Positions 41,031-49,452 of a stretch of 64,000 nt of DNA are shown piece after piece. Within the stretch, counting starts at the first letter, position 1; each line of letters opens with the position of its first letter. Made by a program: the position numbers and the translations under genes. The notes under the pieces are model-generated. The model was not told the DNA's origin. It saw only the letters and a list, made by a program, of their open reading frames with translations, and ran no database searches. This DNA comes from Arthrobacter sp. SLBN-83 (GTDB lineage Bacteria; Actinomycetota; Actinomycetes; Actinomycetales; Micrococcaceae): the NCBI RefSeq assembly GCF_006715285.1, contig NZ_VFMX01000001.1, forward strand, positions 2,418,001 to 2,482,000. Direction: 5' to 3'.

Positions 41031-42079
41031 GCAACTTGAGCACGACGACGGTCATCAACGCCTCCGCAGCAGATGCCGCCCCCGCCCCTTCGCCGCGCGG
41101 CATTCGTCCTTCGGACGATGCGCGCGGCTTCGATAGGCCCGATGCCACTCCCGGGGCGGCATCTGCTGCTCCGGCTCTGCAGGGAACCCGCCTCAGCAGC
41201 CTGGACACCCTTGAATCCGAGGCCATCCATATCATCCGCGAGGTTGTTGCCGAGTTCGAGAAGCCTGCGCTGCTGTTCTCCGGCGGCAAGGACTCTGTGG
41301 TGATGCTGCACCTGGCCACCAAGGCCTTCTGGCCGGGCAAGGTCCCGTTCCCGGTGCTGCACGTGGACACCGGGCACAACTTCCCCGAGGTCATCGATTT
41401 CCGCGACCGCACCGTTGAGCGGCTTGGCCTGAAGCTCGTGGTGGGCTCCGTGCAGGAGTTCATCGACCGCGGCGAGCTGGCCGAGCGTGCCGACGGGACG
41501 CGCAATCCGCTGCAGACCGTCCCGCTGCTGGACGCCATCCAGCAGAACAAGTTCGACGCCGTGTTCGGTGGCGGACGCCGCGACGAGGACAAGGCCCGCG
41601 CCAAGGAGCGCATCCTGAGCCTGCGCGACGAGTTTGGCCAGTGGGACCCGCGCAACCAGCGCCCCGAGCTGTGGAACCTGTACAACGGCCGGCACACCGT
41701 GGGCCAGCACGTCCGCGCGTTCCCCATCAGCAACTGGACCGAGCTGGACATCTGGCGCTACATCGAGCGTGAGAACATCGAGCTGCCCGGCCTGTACTAC
41801 GCCCACGAGCGCGAGGTCTTCGCCCGCGACGGAATGTGGCGCGCGGTAGGCGAAGTGTCCCAACCTCGCGACGGCGAGGAAGTCATCACCAAGACCGTCC
41901 GCTACCGCACCGTGGGGGACATGTCCTGCACCGGCGCCGTGGAGTCCAACGCCTACACGGTGTCCGACGTGGTGGTTGAAGTTGCCGCCTCCACCCTGAC
42001 CGAACGTGGCGCCACCCGTGCAGATGACCGCATCTCCGAGGCCGCCATGGAAGACCGCAAGAAGGACGGGTACTTCTAA
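41027..42079 (+). CDS. cysD: Sulfate adenylyltransferase subunit 2
   Basis: The catalytic subunit that makes APS from sulfate and ATP. The PP-loop is [11 protein letters not shown], with [11 protein letters not shown] and [16 protein letters not shown] downstream, and the RDGMWRAVG region near the end. About 50 Ala/Pro-rich residues precede the usual start ([15 protein letters not shown]), a clear extension of the common protein. The ATG overlaps the cysH stop by ATGA, supporting this start. The stop overlaps cysN by one base. Confidence 0.93.
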   Translation: MSNLSTTTVINASAADAAPAPSPRGIRPSDDARGFDRPDATPGAASAAPALQGTRLSSLDTLESEAIHIIREVVAEFEKPALLFSGGKDSVVMLHLATKAFWPGKVPFPVLHVDTGHNFPEVIDFRDRTVERLGLKLVVGSVQEFIDRGELAERADGTRNPLQTVPLLDAIQQNKFDAVFGGGRRDEDKARAKERILSLRDEFGQWDPRNQRPELWNLYNGRHTVGQHVRAFPISNWTELDIWRYIERENIELPGLYYAHEREVFARDGMWRAVGEVSQPRDGEEVITKTVRYRTVGDMSCTGAVESNAYTVSDVVVEVAASTLTERGATRADDRISEAAMEDRKKDGYF

Positions 42080-43485
42080 TGACCACCGAAGCAGTTCTCC
42101 CGGCGGACCTGGAAACAGCCCTGCCCACCACACTCTTCCGCTTCGCCACGGCAGGATCGGTCGACGACGGCAAGTCCACGTTGGTGGGCCGCCTCCTTCA
42201 CGATTCCAAGGCCATCCTGGCCGACCAGCTCGACGCCGTCGCCCGCACCTCGGCCGACCGCGGCTTCGGCGGCGACAAGGGCGGCATCGACCTGGCCCTG
42301 CTGACCGACGGCCTGCGTGCCGAGCGTGAACAGGGCATCACCATCGACGTGGCCTACCGTTACTTCGCCACCGACCGGCGCAGCTTCATCCTGGCCGACT
42401 GCCCCGGGCACGTGCAGTACACCAAGAACACGGTGACAGGCGCGTCCACTGCGGATGCCGTCGTCGTGCTCATTGACGCCCGCAAGGGTGTGCTGGAGCA
42501 GACCCGCCGGCACCTGTCGGTGCTGCAGCTGCTGCGCGTGGCCCACGTGATCGTGGCCGTGAACAAAATCGACCTGGTGGACTTCAGCGAGTCCGTGTTT
42601 CGCGACATCGAAGCCGACGTGCAGCAGGTGGGCCGCGAACTGGGCCTCGGCTCGGACGGCATCAGCGACCTGCTGGTCATCCCCGTGTCCGCGCTCGACG
42701 GCGACAACGTGGTGGAACGCTCGGAGCGCACCCCCTGGTACACCGGTCCGGCACTGCTGGAAGTCCTCGAGACCCTTCCGGCCGCCGACGAGCTCGAAAG
42801 CCACCTGGAAAGCTTCCGCTTCCCGGTGCAGCTGGTCATCAGGCCGCAGGGCGCCCTGGCACCCGACGCCGTGTCCGCAGGCCTGGATGTGGAGGCCTTC
42901 CGCGACTACCGCGCCTACGCGGGCCAGATCACCGAGGGCTCGGTGAAGGTGGGGGACCAGGTGTCCGTGCTGACGCCGGGCCAGGACCCACGGACCACCA
43001 CCGTGGTGGGCATCGACTTCGCCGGAGCATCACTGGAGGAAGCCGCCGCCCCGCAGTCCGTGGCCATCCGGCTGGCCGACGAGTTCGACGTCGCGCGTGG
43101 TGACACCATCGCCGCCGCCGGCACCGTCCGCGAAGCTTCCGCCGACCTCTACGCGGCACTCTGCTGGCTGTCGCCGAAGCCGCTCCGGGAAGGCCAGAAG
43201 GTCCTGGTCAAGCACGGCACCCGCACCGTCCAGGCGATGGTGCGCAGCGTCTCCGGCAAGCTGGACCTGTCCACCTTCAAGCTCGAGGGCGCTTCCAGCC
43301 TGGAGCTCAACGACATCGGCCACGCGCAGCTCCGGCTCGCCGCCCCGCTGCCGCTGGAGAACTACCTGCACCACCGCCGCACCGGCGCGTTCCTGGTCAT
43401 CGACCCGCTGGACGGCAACACGCTGGCCGCGGGCCTGGTCAAGGACCACCCGGGCGACCACGAGGACGAGCGCTACAGCATCTAA
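42079..43485 (+). CDS. cysN: Sulfate adenylyltransferase subunit 1 (GTPase)
   Basis: A 468-residue translation-factor-like GTPase that drives APS formation with CysD. G1 is GSVDDGKSTLVG, G3 DCPGH and G4 NKID, followed by two beta-barrel domains. There is no C-terminal APS kinase domain, unlike NodQ- or mycobacterial CysNC-type proteins. Its ATG overlaps the cysD stop. It ends the four-gene sir-cysH-cysD-cysN operon; an inverted repeat follows. Confidence 0.93.
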   Translation: MTTEAVLPADLETALPTTLFRFATAGSVDDGKSTLVGRLLHDSKAILADQLDAVARTSADRGFGGDKGGIDLALLTDGLRAEREQGITIDVAYRYFATDRRSFILADCPGHVQYTKNTVTGASTADAVVVLIDARKGVLEQTRRHLSVLQLLRVAHVIVAVNKIDLVDFSESVFRDIEADVQQVGRELGLGSDGISDLLVIPVSALDGDNVVERSERTPWYTGPALLEVLETLPAADELESHLESFRFPVQLVIRPQGALAPDAVSAGLDVEAFRDYRAYAGQITEGSVKVGDQVSVLTPGQDPRTTTVVGIDFAGASLEEAAAPQSVAIRLADEFDVARGDTIAAAGTVREASADLYAALCWLSPKPLREGQKVLVKHGTRTVQAMVRSVSGKLDLSTFKLEGASSLELNDIGHAQLRLAAPLPLENYLHHRRTGAFLVIDPLDGNTLAAGLVKDHPGDHEDERYSI

Positions 43486-43493
43486 TTCCCACC

Positions 43494-43560
43494 CGAATCG
43501 CCGGAACAGTGCCGGACCGCCGTACCGTTACGGCTACTCCGCACCGTTCCGGCGATTTCG
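43494..43560. repeat. Inverted repeat downstream of cysN
   Basis: CGAATCGCCGGAACAGTGC (from 43494) is mirrored by GCACCGTTCCGGCGATTTCG (ending 43560), and GCCGTA/TACGGC forms an inner stem. There is no T tract. Probably the structure that ends or protects the cys mRNA. Confidence 0.65.
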
Positions 43561-43701
43561 CGCATCTGCGGTAATCCGCACAATAAACCGCAGACGTCCC
43601 AGCCCAACCTTTCCCGGTTACGGGAGACATGGGAAGCTCAGGCATCGCTTCGCCGGTGCCGCGATTCCAGGCCCCGGCCTGTTTTCGTTGAGGGGGCACG
43701 A

Positions 43702-44475
43702 ATGCCAGCCATCCATCGGTGGTCCACCAAAGCCGCTATCCGCTCTGCACAGGACGCCCGTGAATGGGATATCTCCCCGCGCCGCGCGCTGACTATTGCG
43801 CTGCTGCCACTGGGCATCGCACTCGCGGCCGCTGCCACTGCCCTGCACCCACCGCTGTTCATTTGGCTCCTCGACGAGGACTCCCTGATCGAGTGGTTCC
43901 AGTTTTTCTTCCTTGTGGCTGCCGGAGTCTTCCTGCCCCTCCTGGCGTACCGCCTGTACAAGACCGGGCACAGAGCCATGGCCTTGCTGTACGGGGTGGT
44001 CGCTGCCGGTGTTTTGTTCCTGGCGGGCGAAGAATTTTCCTGGGGCCAACGCATCTTCGGCTGGCAGACACCGGAGGCCATGGAAACGATCAACCGGCAG
44101 GGGGAGACCACCCTGCACAACATCAGCGGCGTGCAGGAACTGGTCCCCGCCGCCATGCTCCTGGCAAGCCTGTACGGTGCGTGCGCACCCTTGATCTGGA
44201 ACGCGGTCCGCGCCCGTTGGAAGCATCGTGGCTCCGCGCAGCTGCTCATCCCGCCGCTGTGCCTGGTACCGGCCTTCGGGCTGGCAGCGGCCTACCGGCT
44301 CTTCCGTTTGCTGGTGTGGCCGTCTCCCGATTACGGCATCTCCGAATACGGCGAAGTCATGGAACTTAGCCTGTACCTGGGGCTGGCCCTGTTCACCTGG
44401 TTCAACCTGCGCCGGCTGCTGCTGACCAGGCCAGCCGCCCGCGCGCCGCGCCACCGGCTCACCGCCAGCGCGTAG
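43702..44475 (+). CDS. Multi-pass membrane protein with GEEFSWGQR motif
   Basis: A 257-residue protein with about six membrane helices. A polar motif, LAGEEFSWGQRIFGWQTPEAM, sits in a loop after helix 3, and TLHNISGVQEL follows; similar EExSWGQR proteins of unknown function occur across bacteria. The acidic and aromatic residues in the motif look like a binding or catalytic site facing the membrane surface. Lone gene between two hairpins, inside the sulfur block, so a sulfur role cannot be excluded but is not supported by sequence. Confidence 0.65.
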   Translation: MPAIHRWSTKAAIRSAQDAREWDISPRRALTIALLPLGIALAAAATALHPPLFIWLLDEDSLIEWFQFFFLVAAGVFLPLLAYRLYKTGHRAMALLYGVVAAGVLFLAGEEFSWGQRIFGWQTPEAMETINRQGETTLHNISGVQELVPAAMLLASLYGACAPLIWNAVRARWKHRGSAQLLIPPLCLVPAFGLAAAYRLFRLLVWPSPDYGISEYGEVMELSLYLGLALFTWFNLRRLLLTRPAARAPRHRLTASA

Positions 44476-44489
44476 CCCCCACTCAGCGG

Positions 44490-44553
44490 AACCGCGGCTC
44501 GTTCGCGAGACTTGGCTATCAAAGCCGGGTTTTGCGAACAAGCCGCGGTTTTG
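44490..44553 (+). terminator. Hairpin terminator after the membrane protein gene
   Basis: AACCGCGGCTCGTTCGC (44490-44506) pairs with GCGAACAAGCCGCGGTT (44534-44550) with one G-T pair, then TTTTGCTGTTT. An inner GGCTATCAAAGCC stem extends it. Confidence 0.75.
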
Positions 44554-44589
44554 CTGTTTCCGGAGAGTTTCCCGGGGCAGGGTTTAAGC

Positions 44590-45756
44590 ATGGAAACCAT
44601 CAGTCCGAAGCTCCTGAACTGGGCATCCATCCTGGACGACAAGACCCGCGAACAGGCGGTCATGACGGCGGGGTTGCCGTTCATCTACCCGCACTTGGCG
44701 CTGATGCCGGACGCGCATTTGGGCAAAGGCGCCACCGTGGGGTCGGTCATCCCCACGCTCCGCGCGATCATCCCGGCCGCGGTGGGAGTGGACATCGGCT
44801 GCGGCATGATCGCGGTGCGGACCCAGTACTCGGTAAAAGACCTGCCGAAGGACCGAAAAAGCCTTCGCGAGGACATCGAGCGCGTCATTCCGCTGTCCGC
44901 CGGGAACAACAACAGGAAGATCCTCTCCACCGCCGAGCCCAGAATCGCAGAGCTGAAGCAGCGGGCCGCGAAGGCAGGGTTCAACCCTGGCCAGTACGTG
45001 GCGAAATGGGAACTCCAGCTGGGCTCCCTGGGCTCGGGCAACCACTTCATTGAAGTCTCGGCAGACGAATCCGACGGCGTGTGGCTCTTCCTGCATTCAG
45101 GCTCGCGGGGCATCGGCAACCGAATCGCACAGCACCACATCGGGGTGGCCCAGCACGTCACCCGGAAGAACCAGGTCTACCTGCCGGACCCGGACCTGGC
45201 GTACCTGGACGAGGGCACCCCGCAGTTCGAGCGGTACATCGCCGAGCTGCGGTGGGCCCAGCACTTCGCCCTGCTGAACCGGGAGGAAATGATGGACCGC
45301 GTCACCGCCCAGTTCAGCCGCTGGGTGGGAGGCCCGGTGCAGGAACGCGAACGGATCAACTGCCACCACAACTTCACGCAGCAGGAGACGCACTACGGCA
45401 AGCCAGTGTGGGTGTCCCGGAAGGGAGCCATCAAAGCCGGCAACGGGGATCCGGGACTGATCCCCGGATCCATGGGGACGGCGTCGTATGTTGTGGAAGG
45501 CCGGGGCAACCCTGCCTCGCTGAACTCATCCCCGCACGGGGCCGGGCGTGAATACTCCCGCAACGCAGCCCGGAAGACCTTTACCTTGGAGGAACTGAAG
45601 CGCGCCATGCGCGGCATCGAGTTCCGGGCGTCGGAGGCCTTCATCGACGAAATCCCGGCCGCATACAAGCCGATCGACCAGGTCATGCAGGACGCCGCGG
45701 ACCTGGTCACGGTGCGGCACAAACTGCGCCAGCTGGTCAACGTCAAAGGCAACTGA
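44590..45756 (+). CDS. rtcB: RtcB-family RNA ligase
   Basis: A 388-residue protein with the RtcB blocks MPDAHLGKGATVGSVI, GVDIGCGM (metal Cys), GSLGSGNHFIEV, HSGSRGIGN, INCHHNF and SPHGAGREYSR (guanylylated His region). RtcB joins 2',3'-cyclic phosphate to 5'-OH RNA ends with GTP and Mn2+, in RNA repair or tRNA splicing. The ATG at 44590 gives the standard start; an open frame upstream is ignored. No archease or RtcA gene is adjacent. It is shorter than the E. coli protein by about 20 residues but keeps all motifs. Confidence 0.88.
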   Translation: METISPKLLNWASILDDKTREQAVMTAGLPFIYPHLALMPDAHLGKGATVGSVIPTLRAIIPAAVGVDIGCGMIAVRTQYSVKDLPKDRKSLREDIERVIPLSAGNNNRKILSTAEPRIAELKQRAAKAGFNPGQYVAKWELQLGSLGSGNHFIEVSADESDGVWLFLHSGSRGIGNRIAQHHIGVAQHVTRKNQVYLPDPDLAYLDEGTPQFERYIAELRWAQHFALLNREEMMDRVTAQFSRWVGGPVQERERINCHHNFTQQETHYGKPVWVSRKGAIKAGNGDPGLIPGSMGTASYVVEGRGNPASLNSSPHGAGREYSRNAARKTFTLEELKRAMRGIEFRASEAFIDEIPAAYKPIDQVMQDAADLVTVRHKLRQLVNVKGN

Positions 45757-45784
45757 ACCTGCGCAACGGGGCAACAGCACGGCA

Positions 45785-45859
45785 GAATGTGACGCCAGAT
45801 GAACGTGCGTGACCCCCCGTTTCCGCTTCGTTGAACGGGTTTGGGCCACTCCCTATGGT
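45785..45859 (+). promoter_or_regulatory. Promoter of the sulfonate-type ABC operon
   Basis: TTGAAC (45831-45836) and TATGGT (45854-45859) are 17 bases apart, and the ATG follows six bases later, so the transcript should be leaderless. Upstream, GAATGTGACGCC (45785-45796) is identical to a 12-mer in the cysG promoter (49425-49436). Confidence 0.6.
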
Positions 45860-45865
45860 GAAGCA

Positions 45866-47017
45866 ATGACTAGTTCCAAGCCTGGGATGACCCGCATCGT
45901 GGCAGGCGAAAGCGCGGTCCCCACGCGCAAGCGCGCCGTTGAGGCTGCCCTCGCCATCGGGCTGGTCCTGCTGATCGCCGTCGGAGCCATCGTGGCCTCC
46001 AACATCTCCCGGGACGCCGAGGCGCAGGCCGCCGAGCCCACCCCGGCCACCGAGCTGAAACTGGGCTACTTCGGGAACGTCACCCACGCTCCGGCGCTGG
46101 TGGGCGTCAAGAAGGGATTCCTGGCGGACGCCCTTGGCAGCACCAAACTCAGCACCGAGACCTTCAACGCCGGCCCGGCCGCGATCGAAGCCCTCAACGC
46201 CGGAGCGATCGACGCGGCCTATATCGGCCCCAACCCGGCCATCAACTCGTTCGCCAAGAGCCAGGGCCAGTCCGTCCGCGTGATCGCCGGTGCGGCAGCC
46301 GGTGGTGCGCAGCTGGTGGTCAAGCAGGGGATCAGCTCCGCGGCCGACCTCAAGGGCAAGACCCTGGCAACGCCGCAGCTGGGCGGGACCCAGGACGTCG
46401 CCCTCCGCGCCTGGCTGGCCAAGCAGGGCTACAAGACCAACGTGGACGGCAGCGGCGACGTCGCCATCAACCCCACCGACAACGCGCAGACGCTGAAGCT
46501 GTTCCAGGACGGAAAGCTCGACGGCGCGTGGCTGCCTGAGCCATGGGCGTCCCGCCTGGTGCTCCAAGCCGGCGCCAAGGTACTGGTGGACGAAAAGGAC
46601 CTGTGGGACGGGACCGGGACCGGCAAGCCCGGCGAATTCCCCACCACCATCCTGATCGTGAACCAGAAGTTCGCCGCAGACCACCCGGACACCGTCAAGG
46701 CCCTGCTGAAGGGCAACGCGGACTCTGTGGCATGGCTCAACTCGGCCCCGGCCGATGAGAAGGCCAGCCTCATCAACTCCGCCCTGCAGGAATCCGCCGG
46801 GGCAGCCTTGCCCGCTGACGTCCTGGCCCGGTCGCTGGCGAACATCACCTTCACCCTCGACCCGCTGGCCGGCAGCTACCCCAAGCTGCTGCAGGACGGC
46901 GTGGACGCCGGCACCACCAAAAAGGCCGACATCAACGGCCTCTTCGACCTCACCGCCCTGAACCAGGTGACCGGCGGCGCGGGCAAGATCTCAGCCGCCG
47001 GCCTCGGCCAGGACTGA
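45866..47017 (+). CDS. Sulfonate/nitrate-type ABC transporter substrate-binding protein
   Basis: A 383-residue protein. A membrane segment (about 24-44) anchors or exports it; there is no lipobox cysteine. The mature domain has LKLGYFGNVTHAPALVGVKKG, FNAGPAAIEALNAGAIDAAYIGPNPA and DGAWLPEPWASRL, the SsuA/NrtA layout. Genes for the ATPase and permease follow. Location inside the sulfur block and the shared upstream element favour alkanesulfonates or a related sulfur source over nitrate. No monooxygenase (SsuD) gene is linked here. Confidence 0.83.
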   Translation: MTSSKPGMTRIVAGESAVPTRKRAVEAALAIGLVLLIAVGAIVASNISRDAEAQAAEPTPATELKLGYFGNVTHAPALVGVKKGFLADALGSTKLSTETFNAGPAAIEALNAGAIDAAYIGPNPAINSFAKSQGQSVRVIAGAAAGGAQLVVKQGISSAADLKGKTLATPQLGGTQDVALRAWLAKQGYKTNVDGSGDVAINPTDNAQTLKLFQDGKLDGAWLPEPWASRLVLQAGAKVLVDEKDLWDGTGTGKPGEFPTTILIVNQKFAADHPDTVKALLKGNADSVAWLNSAPADEKASLINSALQESAGAALPADVLARSLANITFTLDPLAGSYPKLLQDGVDAGTTKKADINGLFDLTALNQVTGGAGKISAAGLGQD

Positions 47018-47041
47018 CCACCACTACTTAAGGACGCCACC

Positions 47042-47767
47042 ATGCCAGTTGTACTGGAACACCTGGGCAAGCGCTTCGGCGACGGCGCCCCGGTACTGGA
47101 CGACGTCAACGCCAACATCAAGCAGGGCGAGTTCGTTGCCCTCCTCGGTGCCTCCGGCTGCGGCAAATCCACCCTCCTGAACATCATCGCGGGACTTGAA
47201 GCGCCGACGTCGGGCGCCCTGGAAGTGCCCAGCGACGGCGCCGCCTTCATGTTCCAGGACGCTGCCCTCTTCCCGTGGCTGACCGCCCGGGAAAACATCG
47301 AACTGGCCCTGAAGCTGCGCGGCGTGGGCAAGGCCGAACGCCGTATCAAGGCACAGGAGCTCCTCGAGTTGGTGCACTTGGGCTCCGCGGGGGATAAGCG
47401 TCCGCACGAGCTGTCCGGCGGCATGCGGCAGCGAGTGTCCCTGGCCCGTTCCCTGGCGCAGGACCGGCAGTTGCTGCTGATGGACGAGCCGTTTGCCGCA
47501 CTGGATGCCATCACCCGCGACCTGCTGCACGACGAACTCGAGCGCATCTGGAAGGAAACCGGGCGCACCATCGTCTTCGTCACCCACAACGTCCGCGAGG
47601 CTGTCCGGCTGGGCCAGCGCGTCCTGCTGCTGTCCTCCCGCCCGGGCCGCGTGGTCCAGGAATGGGCCGTCACCGAGGAACACCGAACCGATGCCGGGCT
47701 CGCCGGCCAGCTGACCGGGGTCATCACCGCCCGGCTGCGGGAGGAGATTCGCCGCCATGCCAAGTAA
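47042..47767 (+). CDS. Sulfonate/nitrate-type ABC transporter ATP-binding protein
   Basis: A 241-residue ATPase with Walker A GASGCGKSTLLN, signature LSGGMRQRVSLARSLA, Walker B LLLMDEPFAALDA and a His switch in VTHNVREAV, in the SsuB/TauB class. It begins 24 bases after the binding-protein gene and overlaps the permease gene by 11 bases. It energises import of the sulfur compound bound by the preceding protein. Confidence 0.9.
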   Translation: MPVVLEHLGKRFGDGAPVLDDVNANIKQGEFVALLGASGCGKSTLLNIIAGLEAPTSGALEVPSDGAAFMFQDAALFPWLTARENIELALKLRGVGKAERRIKAQELLELVHLGSAGDKRPHELSGGMRQRVSLARSLAQDRQLLLMDEPFAALDAITRDLLHDELERIWKETGRTIVFVTHNVREAVRLGQRVLLLSSRPGRVVQEWAVTEEHRTDAGLAGQLTGVITARLREEIRRHAK

Positions 47768-48716
47768 TCCGACACGCCTCGCGGAAGCACCCTCGGAGAG
47801 GGCATCCGGCGCTGCGCCCGCTGAGCACGTCCATGCCGCGCTGACCCGCACGTCCACGGGCCACGAGGACCTGCGGGAGCTTGAATCCGGCCTGGACTCG
47901 CTGCAGTCCGATGCCGACCGCAAGCACCGCGTCGACTGGAGCCGCATCCTGCTGCCCGTGGCCGCGTTGGTGGTCCTGGTGCTCATCTGGCAGTTCTATG
48001 TCTCGCTGGGTGTGAAGCGGCGCGACCTGGTTCCCGGCCCGCTGGACGTCGTGGCCCAGATGGGCGTCCTGTGGAGCGACGGCAAGCTGCAGGGATCCAT
48101 GTGGACCTCACTGCAGCGTGGTGTGGTGGGCTTCCTCATTTCGGTGGCGATTGCCACGCCGGTGGGCCTGCTGCTGGCCCAGGTCGCACCGCTGCGCCGG
48201 GCGTTCGGGCCCCTCATTTCCGGGCTGCAGGTGCTGCCCTCGGTGGCGTGGGTGCCCGCGGCGATTATCTGGTTCGGCCTGACCGACGCCACCGTATACT
48301 TCGTGGTGTTCATGGGCGCCATCCCGTCCATCATCAACGGCCTCATCTCCGGCGTGGACCAGATCCCGCCGCAGTACCGCCGGGTGGGTACCGTCCTGGG
48401 CGCCTCCCGGCTCCAGATGGCACTGCAGGTGATCCTTCCGGCGGCGCTGCCCGGCTACCTCAGCGGCCTCAAGCAGGGCTGGGCCTTTTCCTGGCGCTCG
48501 CTCATGGCCGCGGAAATCATTGCCGTGGGCGGCACCATCGGCTTTGGCCTGGGCTCCCTGCTGGACCAGGGCCGGGACCTGTCGGACATGACCATCGTGA
48601 TAGCTGCCATCCTGCTGATCCTCGCCGTCGGCATCCTGATCGAGCTGCTGGTCTTCGGGCCCATCGAGAAGCGCCTCCTGCGCCGCCGCGGTCTCCTGGC
48701 CGGCAGCACCCGCTGA
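47757..48716 (+). CDS. Sulfonate/nitrate-type ABC transporter permease
   Basis: A 319-residue permease of the SsuC/TauC class with about six membrane helices starting near residue 65. The EAA-like loop reads YRRVGTVLGASRLQMALQVILP. An unusual cytoplasmic N-terminal extension of about 60 polar residues precedes the first helix. It ends the operon; a strong terminator follows at 48742. Confidence 0.88.
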   Translation: MPSNPTRLAEAPSERASGAAPAEHVHAALTRTSTGHEDLRELESGLDSLQSDADRKHRVDWSRILLPVAALVVLVLIWQFYVSLGVKRRDLVPGPLDVVAQMGVLWSDGKLQGSMWTSLQRGVVGFLISVAIATPVGLLLAQVAPLRRAFGPLISGLQVLPSVAWVPAAIIWFGLTDATVYFVVFMGAIPSIINGLISGVDQIPPQYRRVGTVLGASRLQMALQVILPAALPGYLSGLKQGWAFSWRSLMAAEIIAVGGTIGFGLGSLLDQGRDLSDMTIVIAAILLILAVGILIELLVFGPIEKRLLRRRGLLAGSTR

Positions 48717-48741
48717 CCCAGCCCTTTTCCCACTGACGGCA

Positions 48742-48782
48742 AGAGCCCGACGGCGACCTCCCGCCGTCGGGCTCTGCTGTTT
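48742..48782 (+). terminator. Rho-independent terminator of the sulfonate ABC operon
   Basis: AGAGCCCGACGGCG (48742-48755) pairs perfectly with CGCCGTCGGGCTCT (48762-48775) around a 6-base loop; GCTGTTT follows. A strong 14-bp stem. Confidence 0.85.
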
Positions 48783-48919
48783 CCCAGCCCTCCGAGCCAG
48801 CCAAGGCGGGGCACTTTGACACGGACACGCGGGGGATAAGCACTTCATGGACGAAGATCCCCGCCAATGTGCCCTACGACGACCGCGGAGTCCCCAGAGA
48901 TCAATGGCAGACTGGCGCC

Positions 48920-49378
48920 ATGACCGTCAGCTTCGTGTGCCGCACCGAGTCGCCCCTGCCGATGGAGCGGCTCTTCGACCTGGCGCGCAGCATCGACCTG
49001 CACGTGGACTCCCAAAAACAATCTGGGGAGCGGGCAGTTGCCGGCGTCACCAGCGGGCTCATCGGGGCGGGCCAGGAGGTGACCTGGCGGGCGAAGCACT
49101 TCGGTATTCCGCTCACCATGACCAGCCGGATCACCTCCTTCGAATACCCCCGCAGCTTCACCGATGAGCAGGTGAAGGGCCCCTTCAAGGCCTTCCGGCA
49201 CGTCCACGAATTCCAGCCAACGGCCACGGGGAGCATCATGACCGACCGGGTGGAGTTCACCGCCCCGCTGGGTGTCCTGGGCCGCGTCGTCGAGAGGCTC
49301 ATCCTGCGCCGCTACCTGGAACGGCTCATCAGCGACAGGGGACGGTTCCTCGCCGGGAGAGCAGGAAATCCTTTGTGA
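48920..49378 (+). CDS. SRPBCC-family (START-like) protein
   Basis: A 152-residue protein with the layout of polyketide-cyclase/START domains: SFVCRTESPLPMERLFDLAR at the start, a central strand TWRAKHFGIPLTMTSRIT, and FTDRV-like EFTAPLG, then a C-terminal helix LILRRYLERLI. It would bind a hydrophobic ligand in a helix-grip pocket. ATG 48920 is preceded by CAGACT with six bases between, another possible leaderless start. It lies between the ABC operon and cysG without evident link to sulfur. Confidence 0.68.
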   Translation: MTVSFVCRTESPLPMERLFDLARSIDLHVDSQKQSGERAVAGVTSGLIGAGQEVTWRAKHFGIPLTMTSRITSFEYPRSFTDEQVKGPFKAFRHVHEFQPTATGSIMTDRVEFTAPLGVLGRVVERLILRRYLERLISDRGRFLAGRAGNPL

Positions 49379-49446
49379 CGCAGCGTTACCTTACGTGAAC
49401 TGGTGTTGCTCGGCCTTTGTTGGCGAATGTGACGCCGCCCTACCGT
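49370..49446 (+). promoter_or_regulatory. cysG promoter with two TGTGACG elements
   Basis: TTGTTG (49417-49422) and TACCGT (49441-49446) are 18 bases apart, and the ATG follows after six bases, so a leaderless mRNA is expected. TGTGACG occurs at 49374-49380, in CCTTTGTGACG shared with the sulfite reductase promoter, and at 49428-49434, in GAATGTGACGCC shared with the sulfonate ABC promoter. Confidence 0.62.
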
Positions 49447-49452
49447 TGATTC

